From Acidobacteriota bacterium (GTDB lineage Bacteria; Acidobacteriota; Vicinamibacteria; Vicinamibacterales; CAVVIG01): a stretch of 63,753 bases of DNA. The stretch covers positions 1 through 63,753 of the forward strand of contig JACPZW010000011.1 in assembly GCA_016195265.1 (NCBI GenBank), given 5' to 3'. The position numbers and the translations under genes are program-made. Within the stretch, counting starts at the first letter, position 1; each line of letters starts with the position of its first letter. The notes below the pieces were generated by a model, which had not been told where the DNA came from, made no database searches, and saw only the letters and a program-made list of their open reading frames with translations. Positions 41,406 through 51,171 of this stretch are shown one piece after another.

Positions 41406-44400
41406 ATGTATCGCAGCGGCTGCATTGTCCTGTTGTCAGCGGTGTTGTCGGTCGTCATGTGCGCGAGCGTGTCAGCGCAGGGCACTAGCGCCGCCAGCGT
41501 CTCAGGCGTCGTGACCGATGCCTCGGGTGGGGTGCTGCCGGGCGTGACCGTCGAGGCCGCCAGCCCCGTCCTCATCGAGAAGGCCCGGACCGTGGTCACC
41601 GACGAACGCGGCGAGTACCGCATCGTCGAGCTGCTTCCCGGAACCTACACGGTGACGTTCACCCTTGTCGGCTTCGCGACGTTCAGGCGCGAAGGCCTCG
41701 AGCTGCCGCCAAGTTTCAACGCCACGGTGAACGCGCAGCTGAGACTCGGTGCCATCGAGGAAAGCGTGACGGTCTCCGGGGCGTCGCCCCTCGTCGACAC
41801 GCGGACGGTCACCCGCCAGACGGTGCTACCCAAGGCGCTGCTCGATGCGGTACCCAGCGCGAAGACCTTGTTGAGCTTTTACGCGCTCACGCCAGCCCTT
41901 CAGTCGCCGTCCAATGCGCAGGACGTTGGCGGCAGTAAAGGGGAGACGAGCTCTCGCGCCTCGCTCCATGGGTCGAAACAGGGCGACACGAAGATGATGC
42001 TGGACGGCATGTCGTTCAACTGGTTCGAGGGTGAGGGCAGCGGCCGCACCTTCTTCGTCAACGCGCTGACTGCGCAGGAGGTCGTCGTCGACACGCCCAC
42101 CGGCAGCACGTCGGCCGAGTACACGAGCAACGGTGTGGTGATCAACGTGATTCCGAAGGACGGCGGCAACCGCTTCAGCGGAACGGTGTTCGCGAGCGGC
42201 ACCAACCACAACCTGCAGGGCGACAACCTGACCGACGCGCTCAAGGCCCAGGGCGCGCGCACGACGAGCGGCACCCGATCGGTCTACGACGTCAACGCGG
42301 TGGTGGCGGGCCCGATCGTCGAGGACAAGGTGTGGTTCATGACGGCGCATCGGCGCTGGGGTCGCAAAGAGCGCATCGCCAATCTGTTCCACGATTCCGT
42401 GCTCAACGATCAGTACTACACGCCCGACTACAACCAGCCGGCCGATGCGGCCGAGGATCTCAGGTCGGACGACGCTCGCGTGACGTGGCAGATTAACTCG
42501 AAGAACAAGGTCAACGGGTTCTACGAGTGGCAATGGAACAACCAACCCAACAACTTCGCCTATCTGAACGCAGGCGTCGCGTCGATGGAGTCGGGCAACC
42601 CGTACTGTAACCGGCCCCAGCTGTTCATGGGCACGTGGAACAACACCACGAGCAGCAACCTGCTCTTCGAGGGAGGAGTACTGCTGTTCAACTCGTGGCA
42701 GGATACCTTCGCCTATTCGTGTGCCGGCATTCCGACCAAGCGGCTCTACCGAGATACCACGCTGCCCTTTCCGTTCAATGGCAACGGTCCGGTCCAAAGC
42801 ATAAGCGGGCAGCGGCCGTTCAAGCAGCGCTTCTCGATGACGTACCTCGCCGGCCCGCACCGCCTCAAAGTTGGGATGGCCGCCGACGAGAGTCTGCCGT
42901 ACGACACCTACACCGATCGTGGTCCGACGCCGTTCACGTACTCGTTCCGCGCCGGCGTACCGATCTCGCTCACCGAATACGCGTCGCCGAGCCTGACCGG
43001 CGAAGTCAAGATCAGGCCCGACCTCGGCGTCTTCGCACAGGATCAATGGACTGTCCGGCGGCTGACGTTCAATCTTGGCCTGCGCTACGAGTACCACCGC
43101 ACGAAGGCCGACCCGATCACGACGCTGGCGGGCCCGCTCGTCGACTCGCACGATCTGCCGGGAATGGATTGCATTCCCTGCTGGCACGATCTCGATCCGC
43201 GGCTTGGCATCGTGTGGGACGTGTTCGGCGACGGCAAAACGGCCGTCAAGGCGAGCTTGGGTCGCTACGTGGGCCTGGTGTCGTGGGTGATGAGTAAGAC
43301 CTTCAATCCCCAGAACGCGATCGTGCAGAGCACCAGCCGGTCCTGGACCACGACCCGACCCTTCACCGGCGATATGGTGCCCAATTGCGATCTGCGGAAT
43401 CCGAACGCCAACGGCTTCGGCGGCGACACGTGCGGCACGATGGCGAACAAAAGCTTCGGGCAGCAATTGATCAACACCACTCCAGATCCCGACTGGATTC
43501 AGGGCTGGGGCAACCGTCCGTATTCCTGGGCCGGCTCGGTGAGCGTGGACCGCCAGCTGGCACCCGGCGTCGCGCTGACGGCCGGCTACTATCGCACCAC
43601 GTTCGGCAATCAGACCGTCACCCGCAACACCGCAGTCTCGCCGGCCGACTTCAGCCCGTACTGCATTACCGCGCCGGGCGATCCGCGCCTGCCGGCCGGC
43701 GTGAGCGGCCAGCAGGTCTGCGGATTGTACGACATTAATCCGGACAAGTTCGGCCAGGTCAACAATGTCGTGACGCTCGCGTCGAAGTTTGGCAAGGCGA
43801 CCGAGTACTACAACGGCGGAGACGTCAACCTCGTCGCCCGGCTCCCGCACGGCATAAACATCTCGGGCGGCTGGAACATCGGCAACTCGATCAGCCTGCT
43901 CTCGACGTGGCCCGGCGTGACCACCTCGAAGGCCAATAACTGCGTCCTCGTCAATTCACCGCAAGAATTGAACTATCAGGTTCTGAGCGGCGTCGCCACC
44001 GGTTGCGAGACGGGCAACCCCTATCAGAATCTGGTAAAGGTGAATGGGTCGGTGCCGCTGCCGTGGAAGCTTCAGGTCGCCGCGGTGTTTCAGAGCACTC
44101 CCGGGCCCAACTACGACGCGTTTTACACGGCGACCAACGCGCAGATCGCGCCCTCCCTCCACCGTAATCTGTCTGGCGGCGTCCAGACGGTGACCGTCAA
44201 TCTGGTTCAGCCGTTGTCGCAGTACTTCGACTACCGGATCAACCAGTTGGACCTGCGGCTCAGCAAGATCTTCCGGTCGCCGCGCGGCAAGTTCCAGGTG
44301 AACTTCGACATCTACAATGCGCTGAACGGCACCTACTCGCTCTGGACCAACAACACCTACGGGCCGAACTGGCAGACGCCAACCTCGACCTTCGATGCGC

Positions 44401-44435
44401 GGCTGATCAAATTCGGCGCGCAATTCGATTTCTAA
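41406..44435 (+). CDS. TonB-dependent receptor, Oar-like, receptor 1
   Basis: A 1009-residue outer-membrane receptor: signal peptide (IVLLSAVLSVVMCASVSAQ), an N-terminal carboxypeptidase-regulatory-like beta-sandwich (SGVVTDASGGVLPGVTVEAAS, residues about 30-110), plug-like region (LDGMSFNWFEGEGS) and a large barrel ending in KFGAQFDF with a terminal Phe. The ATG at 41406 has AGGAG 6 bases upstream and begins the signal peptide; an in-frame ATG at 41304 is a relic homologous to receptor 3. Such proteins import large substrates in a TonB/ExbBD-dependent way. The ligand is unknown. Confidence 0.93.
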   Translation: MYRSGCIVLLSAVLSVVMCASVSAQGTSAASVSGVVTDASGGVLPGVTVEAASPVLIEKARTVVTDERGEYRIVELLPGTYTVTFTLVGFATFRREGLELPPSFNATVNAQLRLGAIEESVTVSGASPLVDTRTVTRQTVLPKALLDAVPSAKTLLSFYALTPALQSPSNAQDVGGSKGETSSRASLHGSKQGDTKMMLDGMSFNWFEGEGSGRTFFVNALTAQEVVVDTPTGSTSAEYTSNGVVINVIPKDGGNRFSGTVFASGTNHNLQGDNLTDALKAQGARTTSGTRSVYDVNAVVAGPIVEDKVWFMTAHRRWGRKERIANLFHDSVLNDQYYTPDYNQPADAAEDLRSDDARVTWQINSKNKVNGFYEWQWNNQPNNFAYLNAGVASMESGNPYCNRPQLFMGTWNNTTSSNLLFEGGVLLFNSWQDTFAYSCAGIPTKRLYRDTTLPFPFNGNGPVQSISGQRPFKQRFSMTYLAGPHRLKVGMAADESLPYDTYTDRGPTPFTYSFRAGVPISLTEYASPSLTGEVKIRPDLGVFAQDQWTVRRLTFNLGLRYEYHRTKADPITTLAGPLVDSHDLPGMDCIPCWHDLDPRLGIVWDVFGDGKTAVKASLGRYVGLVSWVMSKTFNPQNAIVQSTSRSWTTTRPFTGDMVPNCDLRNPNANGFGGDTCGTMANKSFGQQLINTTPDPDWIQGWGNRPYSWAGSVSVDRQLAPGVALTAGYYRTTFGNQTVTRNTAVSPADFSPYCITAPGDPRLPAGVSGQQVCGLYDINPDKFGQVNNVVTLASKFGKATEYYNGGDVNLVARLPHGINISGGWNIGNSISLLSTWPGVTTSKANNCVLVNSPQELNYQVLSGVATGCETGNPYQNLVKVNGSVPLPWKLQVAAVFQSTPGPNYDAFYTATNAQIAPSLHRNLSGGVQTVTVNLVQPLSQYFDYRINQLDLRLSKIFRSPRGKFQVNFDIYNALNGTYSLWTNNTYGPNWQTPTSTFDARLIKFGAQFDF

Positions 44436-44858
44436 GGTTCGGATGCAGTTCGGACTGACCACGAAGGGCCTTCGGGCCCTTCGTGGTCAGGGCTTAAGCA
44501 TGCCCTCGAAACACCGCGCGAGTTCCAAATAAATGGAAATCCAATCTTCCGCATACACGACTTCGTTACGAACGAAATCCTGACAATTTTCTTACTGTCT
44601 ATTCACGCGGTGCTATAGTCCCCCCACAACCGGTTACCCCCGAATCGACCATCGTTCAACGCGGAGGACACCCCGACGTGAACAGATGCCCCGGTCGTTC
44701 GGCCGCGAGTCCGTGCTCGCCTCCCTTCGCGCGTCACGCGCGTCCGCTCGTAAGGCTCCATCCATTTCTGGTCGCAGGGTTTCTTCCGGAAACAGCACAG
44801 CTTCGCCGAGCCCGACACGACGAAGGATGTAGAAGGGCTGTCGGGAGGAGGTCGGAAC
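44436..44858 (+). promoter_or_regulatory. Intergenic region: terminator, dyad and leader of receptor 2
   Basis: After the terminator hairpin (44455-44490) there is an AT-rich stretch holding the dyad TTCGTT-ACG-AACGAA (44562-44576), then TTACTG and TATAGT spaced 16 bases apart (about 44593-44614), a plausible promoter. About 240 bases of untranslated leader follow up to GGAGGAGG and the receptor start. The leader does not resemble those of receptors 1 and 3. Confidence 0.5.
44455..44490. terminator. Perfect 16-bp hairpin with TTCG loop after receptor 1
   Basis: CTGACCACGAAGGGCC, loop TTCG, then the exact complement. The UUCG-type tetraloop and 16 perfect pairs make it extremely stable. No U-tract follows, so it may act as a 3'-end protector or a bidirectional structure rather than a classic intrinsic terminator. 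Confidence 0.85.
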
Positions 44859-47804
44859 ATGCGTCGCATCCCGGTACTCATGGCGGTGGCGTTGCTGACC
44901 CTGGCGGTCGGCCCCGCCTTCGCGCAGCAGTCCCAGTTCTCCGCGGTCCAGGGCCGTGTCAGCGACGAGTCGGGCGCCGCGCTTCCCGGAGTCACGGTCC
45001 TTGCGACACACCAGGAGACTGGCGTCTTCCGGCAGGTCGTCAGCAACGCTGATGGTTCCTACCAGGTGCCCGGCCTCGTGCCCGGCCCGTATCGCGTCAC
45101 CGCCGATCTCAGCGGGTTCAAGAAGTACGAACACTCGGATTTGGTGCTCCTGATCGGCAACACGTCGACGCTCGACATCACGCTCAAGGTCGGCGGGGTC
45201 GAGGAGAGCATCACGGTGACAGGGGAGTCGCCGGTCGTCGACGTGACGTCCAAGCAGATCGGCGGCAATATCGCCCGGGCCGAACTGGAGGCGGTGCCCA
45301 TCGCGAACAAGGACTGGATGTTCGCGGTCGCCGTGCTGCCCGGCATCCAGATTCAGTCGTCGACCGCCTCGTTCTCGTGCGAGTCGCTGATTGTCGGCGG
45401 CGGAAGCAACCGGAGCGGCAACTTCTCGATCGACGGCGGCGGGAACAACGACGACTACCTCGGCTCCTCGTGCGGCAGCCAGGTGCGCCCGGCGCTCGAG
45501 ACGGTGCAGGAGTTCCAGGTGCTGACGAACCAGTACGACGCCGAGTTCGGCCGCACGGCCGGCGCGGTCGTCAACGTCATCACGAAGCAGGGGACGAACA
45601 CGTTCCACGGCGCGCTGTTCGACAGTTACACCAGCGATGCGCTGACGGCGCCGGACTTCTTCGTCGCGCAGAACAACCTGACCAAGCCCCAATCGGCGCA
45701 GAAGGACTGGGGCGGTACGCTCGGCGGGCCCATCAAGAAGGACAGGGCGCACTTCTTCTACGGCCTGGACCGCATCGTCTTTGACGAAGGGCGCAGCGCC
45801 GTCTTTGTCAACCGGCCGGAGCTGAACTACACGAACACGCAGAGCATGTACCTCTGGAACCACACGATGCGGTTCGACCACCAGATCAACGCCGGCAACA
45901 CGTGGAGCGCGCGCTATCTGGTCGAGTACTCGCCGACGTTCAACCGCCTCGCCAGGACGGAGACGCCCGCGGGACGAGATCAGGAGTTCGACATCGACCG
46001 GACAACCGGCGCCTCCTGGAACATGATCTTCGGCAACAACAAGTTCAATCAGGTTCGGTTCGGCTACACGCACGAGAAGAACGGGTTCACCGCGCCCGAG
46101 GTCCAGAACGGCACAGCGATGGTCAACGTGGCGCCCACGCTCAACATGCTGACGTTCTTCGATGGGCCGAACAACGGCGCGCTGTTCCGCATCGATGACG
46201 CGTACGAGGTGGCCGAGACGTACTCGAAGTTCATGCCGCAATGGATCGGAGGGGATCACGATCTGAAATTCGGCGTAATGTACATCCACTCCAACATCGG
46301 ACTCCCCGACGAGACGGACATGAACGGGAGGTTCACGTTCTCCACGGACAGGGTGTTCGACTCGAGAGTTCCGGCCACCTACCCGGAGCGTCTCTTCATC
46401 AGGGTGCCGGCCCCGAGCGACATCCAGATGCCGACGCATGTCGCGGTGGGGTTCGTGCAGGACAAGTGGCAACGGAAGAACCTGACCCTGAACCTGGGCG
46501 CGCGTTACGACATAGAGGTGACTCCAATCGATAACACGAGCAACCCCCTCTTCAGCAAGGGAACGTATGCGGTCGACAAGAACAACATCTCGCCGCGGTT
46601 TGGCTTCGCGTGGCAACCGCGTGGCAGCGCCACGTCGCTCATTCGGGGTGGCTACGGGATCTTCTACGACAAGATCACCCTGCAGACGCTCACGCCGTTT
46701 GCCTCGCAGGCCGTCTACAGCTCGTCCTTCACGGCGTCGTTTCCGAACAGCGCGGCGGACCCGGGTCCGAGCCGCGGCCTGTTGCCGACCGACCCGATGC
46801 TGACCTATGTGCAGACCAATGGCCTTGTCGTCAACCGCGCGCTGCTCAACTCGATCTATCCGCTGGGGTCGGTCGGTCGCAACACCGGCACGGTCTTCGT
46901 CGACAACCCCGACCGCGTGGTGCCCAATGTGCACCAGGTCACGTTAGGCTTCCAGCGGGAGCTCGCCGCGCAGATGGGGCTCAACATTGACTACGTGCAC
47001 AGTTGGAACCGCGACCAGCTGATCAACTTCGATCTGAACCCGGCGCTGCGCGTGGATACGAACCGGACCGGCCGCCTCAACTACACGGACCTGAACGGTC
47101 TCGCCCAGCAGTTGGGGATCTCGGCGTTCAACAACCCCGTGGTCACCCGTCAAAACACCGGCTCCTCGCAGTTTGACGGCGTGAACGTCATGCTCGACAA
47201 GCGGTTCAGCCACAACTGGGCCGCCCGCGTGTCCTATGCCATCGGGTATGCGCGCGGCAACGCCGAGGCCAACCAGACGTCCGACAACAACTACCAGGTG
47301 CTCGGCGATGCGCAGCTCGACCGCAACTTCGGGCCGCTCAACGGCGACCGGCGGCAGAACTTCGTCGTCAGCGGCCGGTACGAGATTCCGCGGACGCACG
47401 GCCTGACGGTCAGCGGAGTCTACCGCTATATGACCGGCGTGCCGATGACCCTGTACAACTCGGCGGTGGATGCGGACCGGAATGGGCGGCTGTTCGATCT
47501 CATCCCGGCGGGTTCGTACTGCGGGACGGGGGTGAACGCCTTCTGCACCGACAACGATGGTGGCCGCAACGGAGCCCGCGGACCTTCGTATCAGCAAGCC
47601 GACATGAAGTTCACCTACCGGCTGCGCCCGAACAAGGGCACGACCCTCGACGTGAACTTCGAGGTGTTCAACCTCGCCAACACGGCGAACTTCGACCCGC
47701 CAACCTCTGATCAGCGGTTGTCGGACTTCCTGGTCCTCACGACGTTGCGCGGCGGCAACGGCCAGCCGCGCGGGGCCGAGTTCACCGTGCGGTTCGGGTT
47801 CTAG
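44859..47804 (+). CDS. TonB-dependent receptor, Oar-like, receptor 2
   Basis: A 981-residue receptor with signal peptide (VLMAVALLTLAVGPAFAQQ), carboxypeptidase-regulatory domain (VQGRVSDESGAALPGVTVLATHQ), plug (EFQVLTNQYDAEFGRTAGAVVNVITKQGTN near residue 215-245) and barrel ending AEFTVRFGF. GGAGGAGG precedes the ATG by 8 bases. It is clearly closer to receptor 3 than to receptor 1 (shared DVTSKQIGGNI, YDAEFGRT, PQNNQ-like blocks), which suggests tandem duplication. Ligand unknown. Confidence 0.94.
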   Translation: MRRIPVLMAVALLTLAVGPAFAQQSQFSAVQGRVSDESGAALPGVTVLATHQETGVFRQVVSNADGSYQVPGLVPGPYRVTADLSGFKKYEHSDLVLLIGNTSTLDITLKVGGVEESITVTGESPVVDVTSKQIGGNIARAELEAVPIANKDWMFAVAVLPGIQIQSSTASFSCESLIVGGGSNRSGNFSIDGGGNNDDYLGSSCGSQVRPALETVQEFQVLTNQYDAEFGRTAGAVVNVITKQGTNTFHGALFDSYTSDALTAPDFFVAQNNLTKPQSAQKDWGGTLGGPIKKDRAHFFYGLDRIVFDEGRSAVFVNRPELNYTNTQSMYLWNHTMRFDHQINAGNTWSARYLVEYSPTFNRLARTETPAGRDQEFDIDRTTGASWNMIFGNNKFNQVRFGYTHEKNGFTAPEVQNGTAMVNVAPTLNMLTFFDGPNNGALFRIDDAYEVAETYSKFMPQWIGGDHDLKFGVMYIHSNIGLPDETDMNGRFTFSTDRVFDSRVPATYPERLFIRVPAPSDIQMPTHVAVGFVQDKWQRKNLTLNLGARYDIEVTPIDNTSNPLFSKGTYAVDKNNISPRFGFAWQPRGSATSLIRGGYGIFYDKITLQTLTPFASQAVYSSSFTASFPNSAADPGPSRGLLPTDPMLTYVQTNGLVVNRALLNSIYPLGSVGRNTGTVFVDNPDRVVPNVHQVTLGFQRELAAQMGLNIDYVHSWNRDQLINFDLNPALRVDTNRTGRLNYTDLNGLAQQLGISAFNNPVVTRQNTGSSQFDGVNVMLDKRFSHNWAARVSYAIGYARGNAEANQTSDNNYQVLGDAQLDRNFGPLNGDRRQNFVVSGRYEIPRTHGLTVSGVYRYMTGVPMTLYNSAVDADRNGRLFDLIPAGSYCGTGVNAFCTDNDGGRNGARGPSYQQADMKFTYRLRPNKGTTLDVNFEVFNLANTANFDPPTSDQRLSDFLVLTTLRGGNGQPRGAEFTVRFGF

Positions 47805-47816
47805 AGAACTCACAGC

Positions 47817-47862
47817 GGCTGAAGTCTGGGGTCTGAGAGTACTCAGACCCCAGACTTCAGCC
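47817..47862. terminator. Perfect 21-bp hairpin after receptor 2
   Basis: GGCTGAAGTCTGGGGTCTGAG (split here by a 4-base AGTA loop) pairs perfectly with its complement at 47842-47862. It lies 13 bases after the receptor 2 stop and is the main structure in this gap. Confidence 0.88.
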
Positions 47863-47924
47863 CTCACATTTCTCTCACGAACGTCGGACGTCCCATCCGA
47901 TTCCCCCCAGATCCGCCTTTTCGT

Positions 47925-48105
47925 ACCAAACTTCTGGACCTCCCAGCTCGGATTACATCATTTTACGTATCGACGCGCTCCGACAGGGCTCTGTCCGTCA
48001 ATAATCGCTTGCTTCATATTCGTGACCTTTTCAACCGGCTTTCGAACTGATGGCGTTCAGCGTGGTGTCCGTCGAGGTGTCCGCCCATTTGTGAGGAGTG
48101 CTGAC
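47925..48105 (+). promoter_or_regulatory. Conserved leader of TonB receptor 3
   Basis: Carries the same ordered blocks as the receptor 1 leader (ACCAAACTTCTGGA, TCGGATTACATCATTTTAC, GGGCTCTGTCCG, AATAATCG, GTGTCCGCCCAT), 181 bases from first block to start codon against 206 in receptor 1 (counted to the fossil start). GAGGAGTG precedes ATG 48106. The conserved span suggests a shared promoter plus structured 5' UTR. Confidence 0.65.
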
Positions 48106-51087
48106 ATGAATCGGATTCGCATTCGCGTCGCGGCGGTTGTGGTCGGGGTATTACTGGCGGCGTGGCCCGCCGTAGGACAAGAAGGCACTGCACAAATGCG
48201 CGGACGCGTGACCGACCAGCAGGCCGGCGCGCTGCCCGGCGTGACGGTGGTTGTCACCAATCAGGACTCTGGAAATTTTCGCGAGGCGGTGACCAGCGCT
48301 GACGGCGCGTGGTTCATTGCGGCGCTGCCGCCGGGCCGCTATCAGGTGGCGGCGGAGCTCGCCGGCTTCAAGAAGTTCGTGCGCCGCGACGTCACGGCGG
48401 CCGTCGGCGTCCAGGTGGCGGTGGATATTCAACTCGAGATCGGCGGCCTGGAAGAAACCATCACCGTCAGCTCGGAAGCGCCGCTCATCGACGTCACCTC
48501 CAAGGAAATCGGCGGCAACATCAGCACGAAAGAGCTCGCCGAGATCCCGACCATCGCCCGCAACTTCACCTATTTCGCCGGCATGCTGCCCGGCATCGTG
48601 CCGACGGCGAATCTCGCGTCCTGGGGATCGGACACGCTGACGGCCAACGGCGTGGACTCGCGGAACAACAGCTACCTCGTGGACGGCGCGTGGGACAACG
48701 ACGACTACCTGGGTCAGAACAACGGCGCCCAGGCGCGCGTGCCGCTCGACGCCGCGCAGGAGTTCCAGGTCCTGACCGGACAGTTCGACGCGGAGTTCGG
48801 CCGGACGTCGGGCGCGATCGTCAACGCCGTGATCAAGTCCGGCACGAACATGTTTCACGGCTCGGCCTTCGAGTTCTACTACAACCCGACGACAAGGGCC
48901 AAAGACTTCTTCCAGGAACAGAACAATCTGGACAAGCCCGACGCGAGGAAGAACGAGTTCGGCGCCTCGGTCGGCGGTCCGATCAAACAGGACAAGGTTC
49001 ACTTCTTCGTCGACGTCGAGCGGGTGCAGTTGAATGAGGGGCGGACCATCCAGATTCCCGCGCGGCCGGACCTGAATTACTCGACCGTCACAGAAACCCG
49101 CGTCTGGGACACCGTCTTTCGCCTCGATCACCAGATCAACGCGAACAACAGCTGGGGCGGGCGCTGGATCACCGAGTGGTCGCCGCAGAATAACCAGACC
49201 AACAACGCCGCGGTCACGTTGACGGCGGCGCAGCAGGAGTGGGATCGCGACGACACGGGCTCCATCCACTTCAACTCCGTGCTCGGAACCAACCGTGTCA
49301 ACACCGTCCGTCTGTCGCTGACGCGCGAAGACGACCGCTTCGCCCCCAACGGCTTCCCGGGATGCAGGCAGAACGTGACCGGATTCGTCCTGATGTGGAC
49401 GGCGAACTTTGACGACTGCGTCGCGCTCAACGAGACGAACATGCGGACGCAGGGGCCGAACCTGACCTATCTCACCTTCCAGGACGGCGTCCGGAACGCC
49501 GGAACGCATTGGATCACCGACTCGCCTGAACTCTCGGACACGTTCAGCTGGTTCGTTCCGGGTACGAAAACCGGCGATCACGACCTGAAGTTCGGGTTCC
49601 AGATGTACTACGCGGGGTGGCATTACCAGAACCACGCGCAGCTCAACGGGACGTTCGTGATCCCGTCGAACAATTCGTTCAACGCCGCCGACCCGCGAAC
49701 GTATCCTGAGCGTCTGACGATCCAGGCGCCAACGGATCAGTACATCTCGATGACGCAGTGGGCCTACACGGGCTTCCTGCAGGACAAGTGGCACATCTCG
49801 AACCGCGCGACGTTCAACCTGGGCGTGCGCTACGACATCGACTTCACGCCGCTCGACGAGACGGGCAACAAGTACTTCAGCGATCCCAAGAACTACCCGG
49901 TCGACAAGAACAACATCTCGCCGCGGGTCGGCTTCACGTACACGATGGACCAGGGCAAGTCGCTCATCCGGACCGGCTGGGGACTGTTCTACGACAAGAC
50001 GAACTTCGGGCTCTTGAATAGCTACGTCGTGGCCGGCGTCAACGCCGCCTCGGTGACGGCGCAGTTTCCGGCTGACGCCATCGACCCGGGTCCGCGCGCC
50101 GGCCGCTTCCCGACCGATCCGATGCTGAAAAACGGCCCGGTCGTCAACTACGCGCTGCTCAACCAGCTGTACCCGTCGGGTTCGCTCGTGAGAAACACCG
50201 GCGCTGTGTTCCTCGACAATCCCAACCGGGTCCAGCCATATACGCAGCAGATCAGCGCCGGCTTCCAGCGGCAGCTCGCCGCGTCGGTGTCGGCCAGCGC
50301 CGACTACGTGCACACGATGGCGCGCGAACAATGGCTGCTGGAGAATCTCAACCCGGGCCTGCGCGTCAACACGACGGCATCGGGCGCGATCGCCCGCGTC
50401 GACCCGACCTTCGTCACCGACGTGTGGCAGCGGCAGAACATCGGCGAGTACACGTATGACGCGCTCAACCTGGTCCTGGAGAAACGTGACTCCCACAACT
50501 GGAGCGCACGCGCCTCGTACACCCTGGCCTACTCGCGCGGGAATAATCCCGGGGCCGAGACCGCGACGAACAATTACCAGCAGCTCAACGATCCGAATCT
50601 CTCGGCGGGACAGGGGCCGACCGATTACGACCGCCGCCACAACCTGGTCCTCAGCGGCCGCGTCGTCGAAGTGCCGCACACGCACGGCATGACGTTGAGC
50701 GCCACGCTGCGGCTGCTCAGCGGCACGGCGTTCACGCTGATCGACACCAGCAGCGACCCCGATCGCAACGGCCTCCTGACCGACCCGCTGCCCGCCGGCA
50801 GCTACAGCGGCAACGGCGTGAACGCGATCACGGTCGACAACGCTGGCGGGCGCAACGGCGCCTACGGTCCCGGGTACGCGCAGCTCGATTCGCGCATCGG
50901 CTGGCGGATCAAGGCGGCGAAGGGCCGCACGGTCGATCTCACGGCGGATGTGATCAACGTCACCAACCGCGCGAACTTCGTCAATCCGACCGCCGATCGC
51001 CGCAGCACGAACTTCCTGCTGCTGACGACGCTCTACGGCGGCGGCCAGCCGAGGCAGGCGCAGGTGGGAGTGAGATTGGGCTTCTAA
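48106..51087 (+). CDS. TonB-dependent receptor, Oar-like, receptor 3
   Basis: A 993-residue receptor: signal peptide (RVAAVVVGVLLAAWPAVGQ), carboxypeptidase-regulatory domain (MRGRVTDQQAGALPGVTVVVT), plug (EFQVLTGQFDAEFGRTSGAIVNAVIKSGTN) and barrel ending in VGVRLGF. The ATG at 48106 starts the signal peptide after GAGGAG. High similarity to receptor 2 across plug and barrel. Nearby PQQ-type dehydrogenase and cytochrome may use the imported substrate, but this is only a neighbourhood inference. Confidence 0.94.
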   Translation: MNRIRIRVAAVVVGVLLAAWPAVGQEGTAQMRGRVTDQQAGALPGVTVVVTNQDSGNFREAVTSADGAWFIAALPPGRYQVAAELAGFKKFVRRDVTAAVGVQVAVDIQLEIGGLEETITVSSEAPLIDVTSKEIGGNISTKELAEIPTIARNFTYFAGMLPGIVPTANLASWGSDTLTANGVDSRNNSYLVDGAWDNDDYLGQNNGAQARVPLDAAQEFQVLTGQFDAEFGRTSGAIVNAVIKSGTNMFHGSAFEFYYNPTTRAKDFFQEQNNLDKPDARKNEFGASVGGPIKQDKVHFFVDVERVQLNEGRTIQIPARPDLNYSTVTETRVWDTVFRLDHQINANNSWGGRWITEWSPQNNQTNNAAVTLTAAQQEWDRDDTGSIHFNSVLGTNRVNTVRLSLTREDDRFAPNGFPGCRQNVTGFVLMWTANFDDCVALNETNMRTQGPNLTYLTFQDGVRNAGTHWITDSPELSDTFSWFVPGTKTGDHDLKFGFQMYYAGWHYQNHAQLNGTFVIPSNNSFNAADPRTYPERLTIQAPTDQYISMTQWAYTGFLQDKWHISNRATFNLGVRYDIDFTPLDETGNKYFSDPKNYPVDKNNISPRVGFTYTMDQGKSLIRTGWGLFYDKTNFGLLNSYVVAGVNAASVTAQFPADAIDPGPRAGRFPTDPMLKNGPVVNYALLNQLYPSGSLVRNTGAVFLDNPNRVQPYTQQISAGFQRQLAASVSASADYVHTMAREQWLLENLNPGLRVNTTASGAIARVDPTFVTDVWQRQNIGEYTYDALNLVLEKRDSHNWSARASYTLAYSRGNNPGAETATNNYQQLNDPNLSAGQGPTDYDRRHNLVLSGRVVEVPHTHGMTLSATLRLLSGTAFTLIDTSSDPDRNGLLTDPLPAGSYSGNGVNAITVDNAGGRNGAYGPGYAQLDSRIGWRIKAAKGRTVDLTADVINVTNRANFVNPTADRRSTNFLLLTTLYGGGQPRQAQVGVRLGF

Positions 51088-51092
51088 TCGAA

Positions 51093-51158
51093 ATGGCTGA
51101 TGGCTGAGGGCTGATGGCTGATCTTTCAGCCATTAGCTAGCCCTCAGCCATCAGCCAT
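51093..51158. repeat. GGCTGAT/ATCAGCC paired-arm hairpin
   Basis: 20-nt perfect arms (ATGGCTGATGGCTGAGGGCT at 51093-51112 and its complement at 51139-51158) enclose a smaller inner stem (ATGGCTGA pairing with TCAGCCAT). It is 5 bases past the receptor 3 stop and about 13 bases before the convergent dehydrogenase stop, so it could terminate both. Confidence 0.9.
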
Positions 51159-51171
51159 CTCGCCGCGGGGC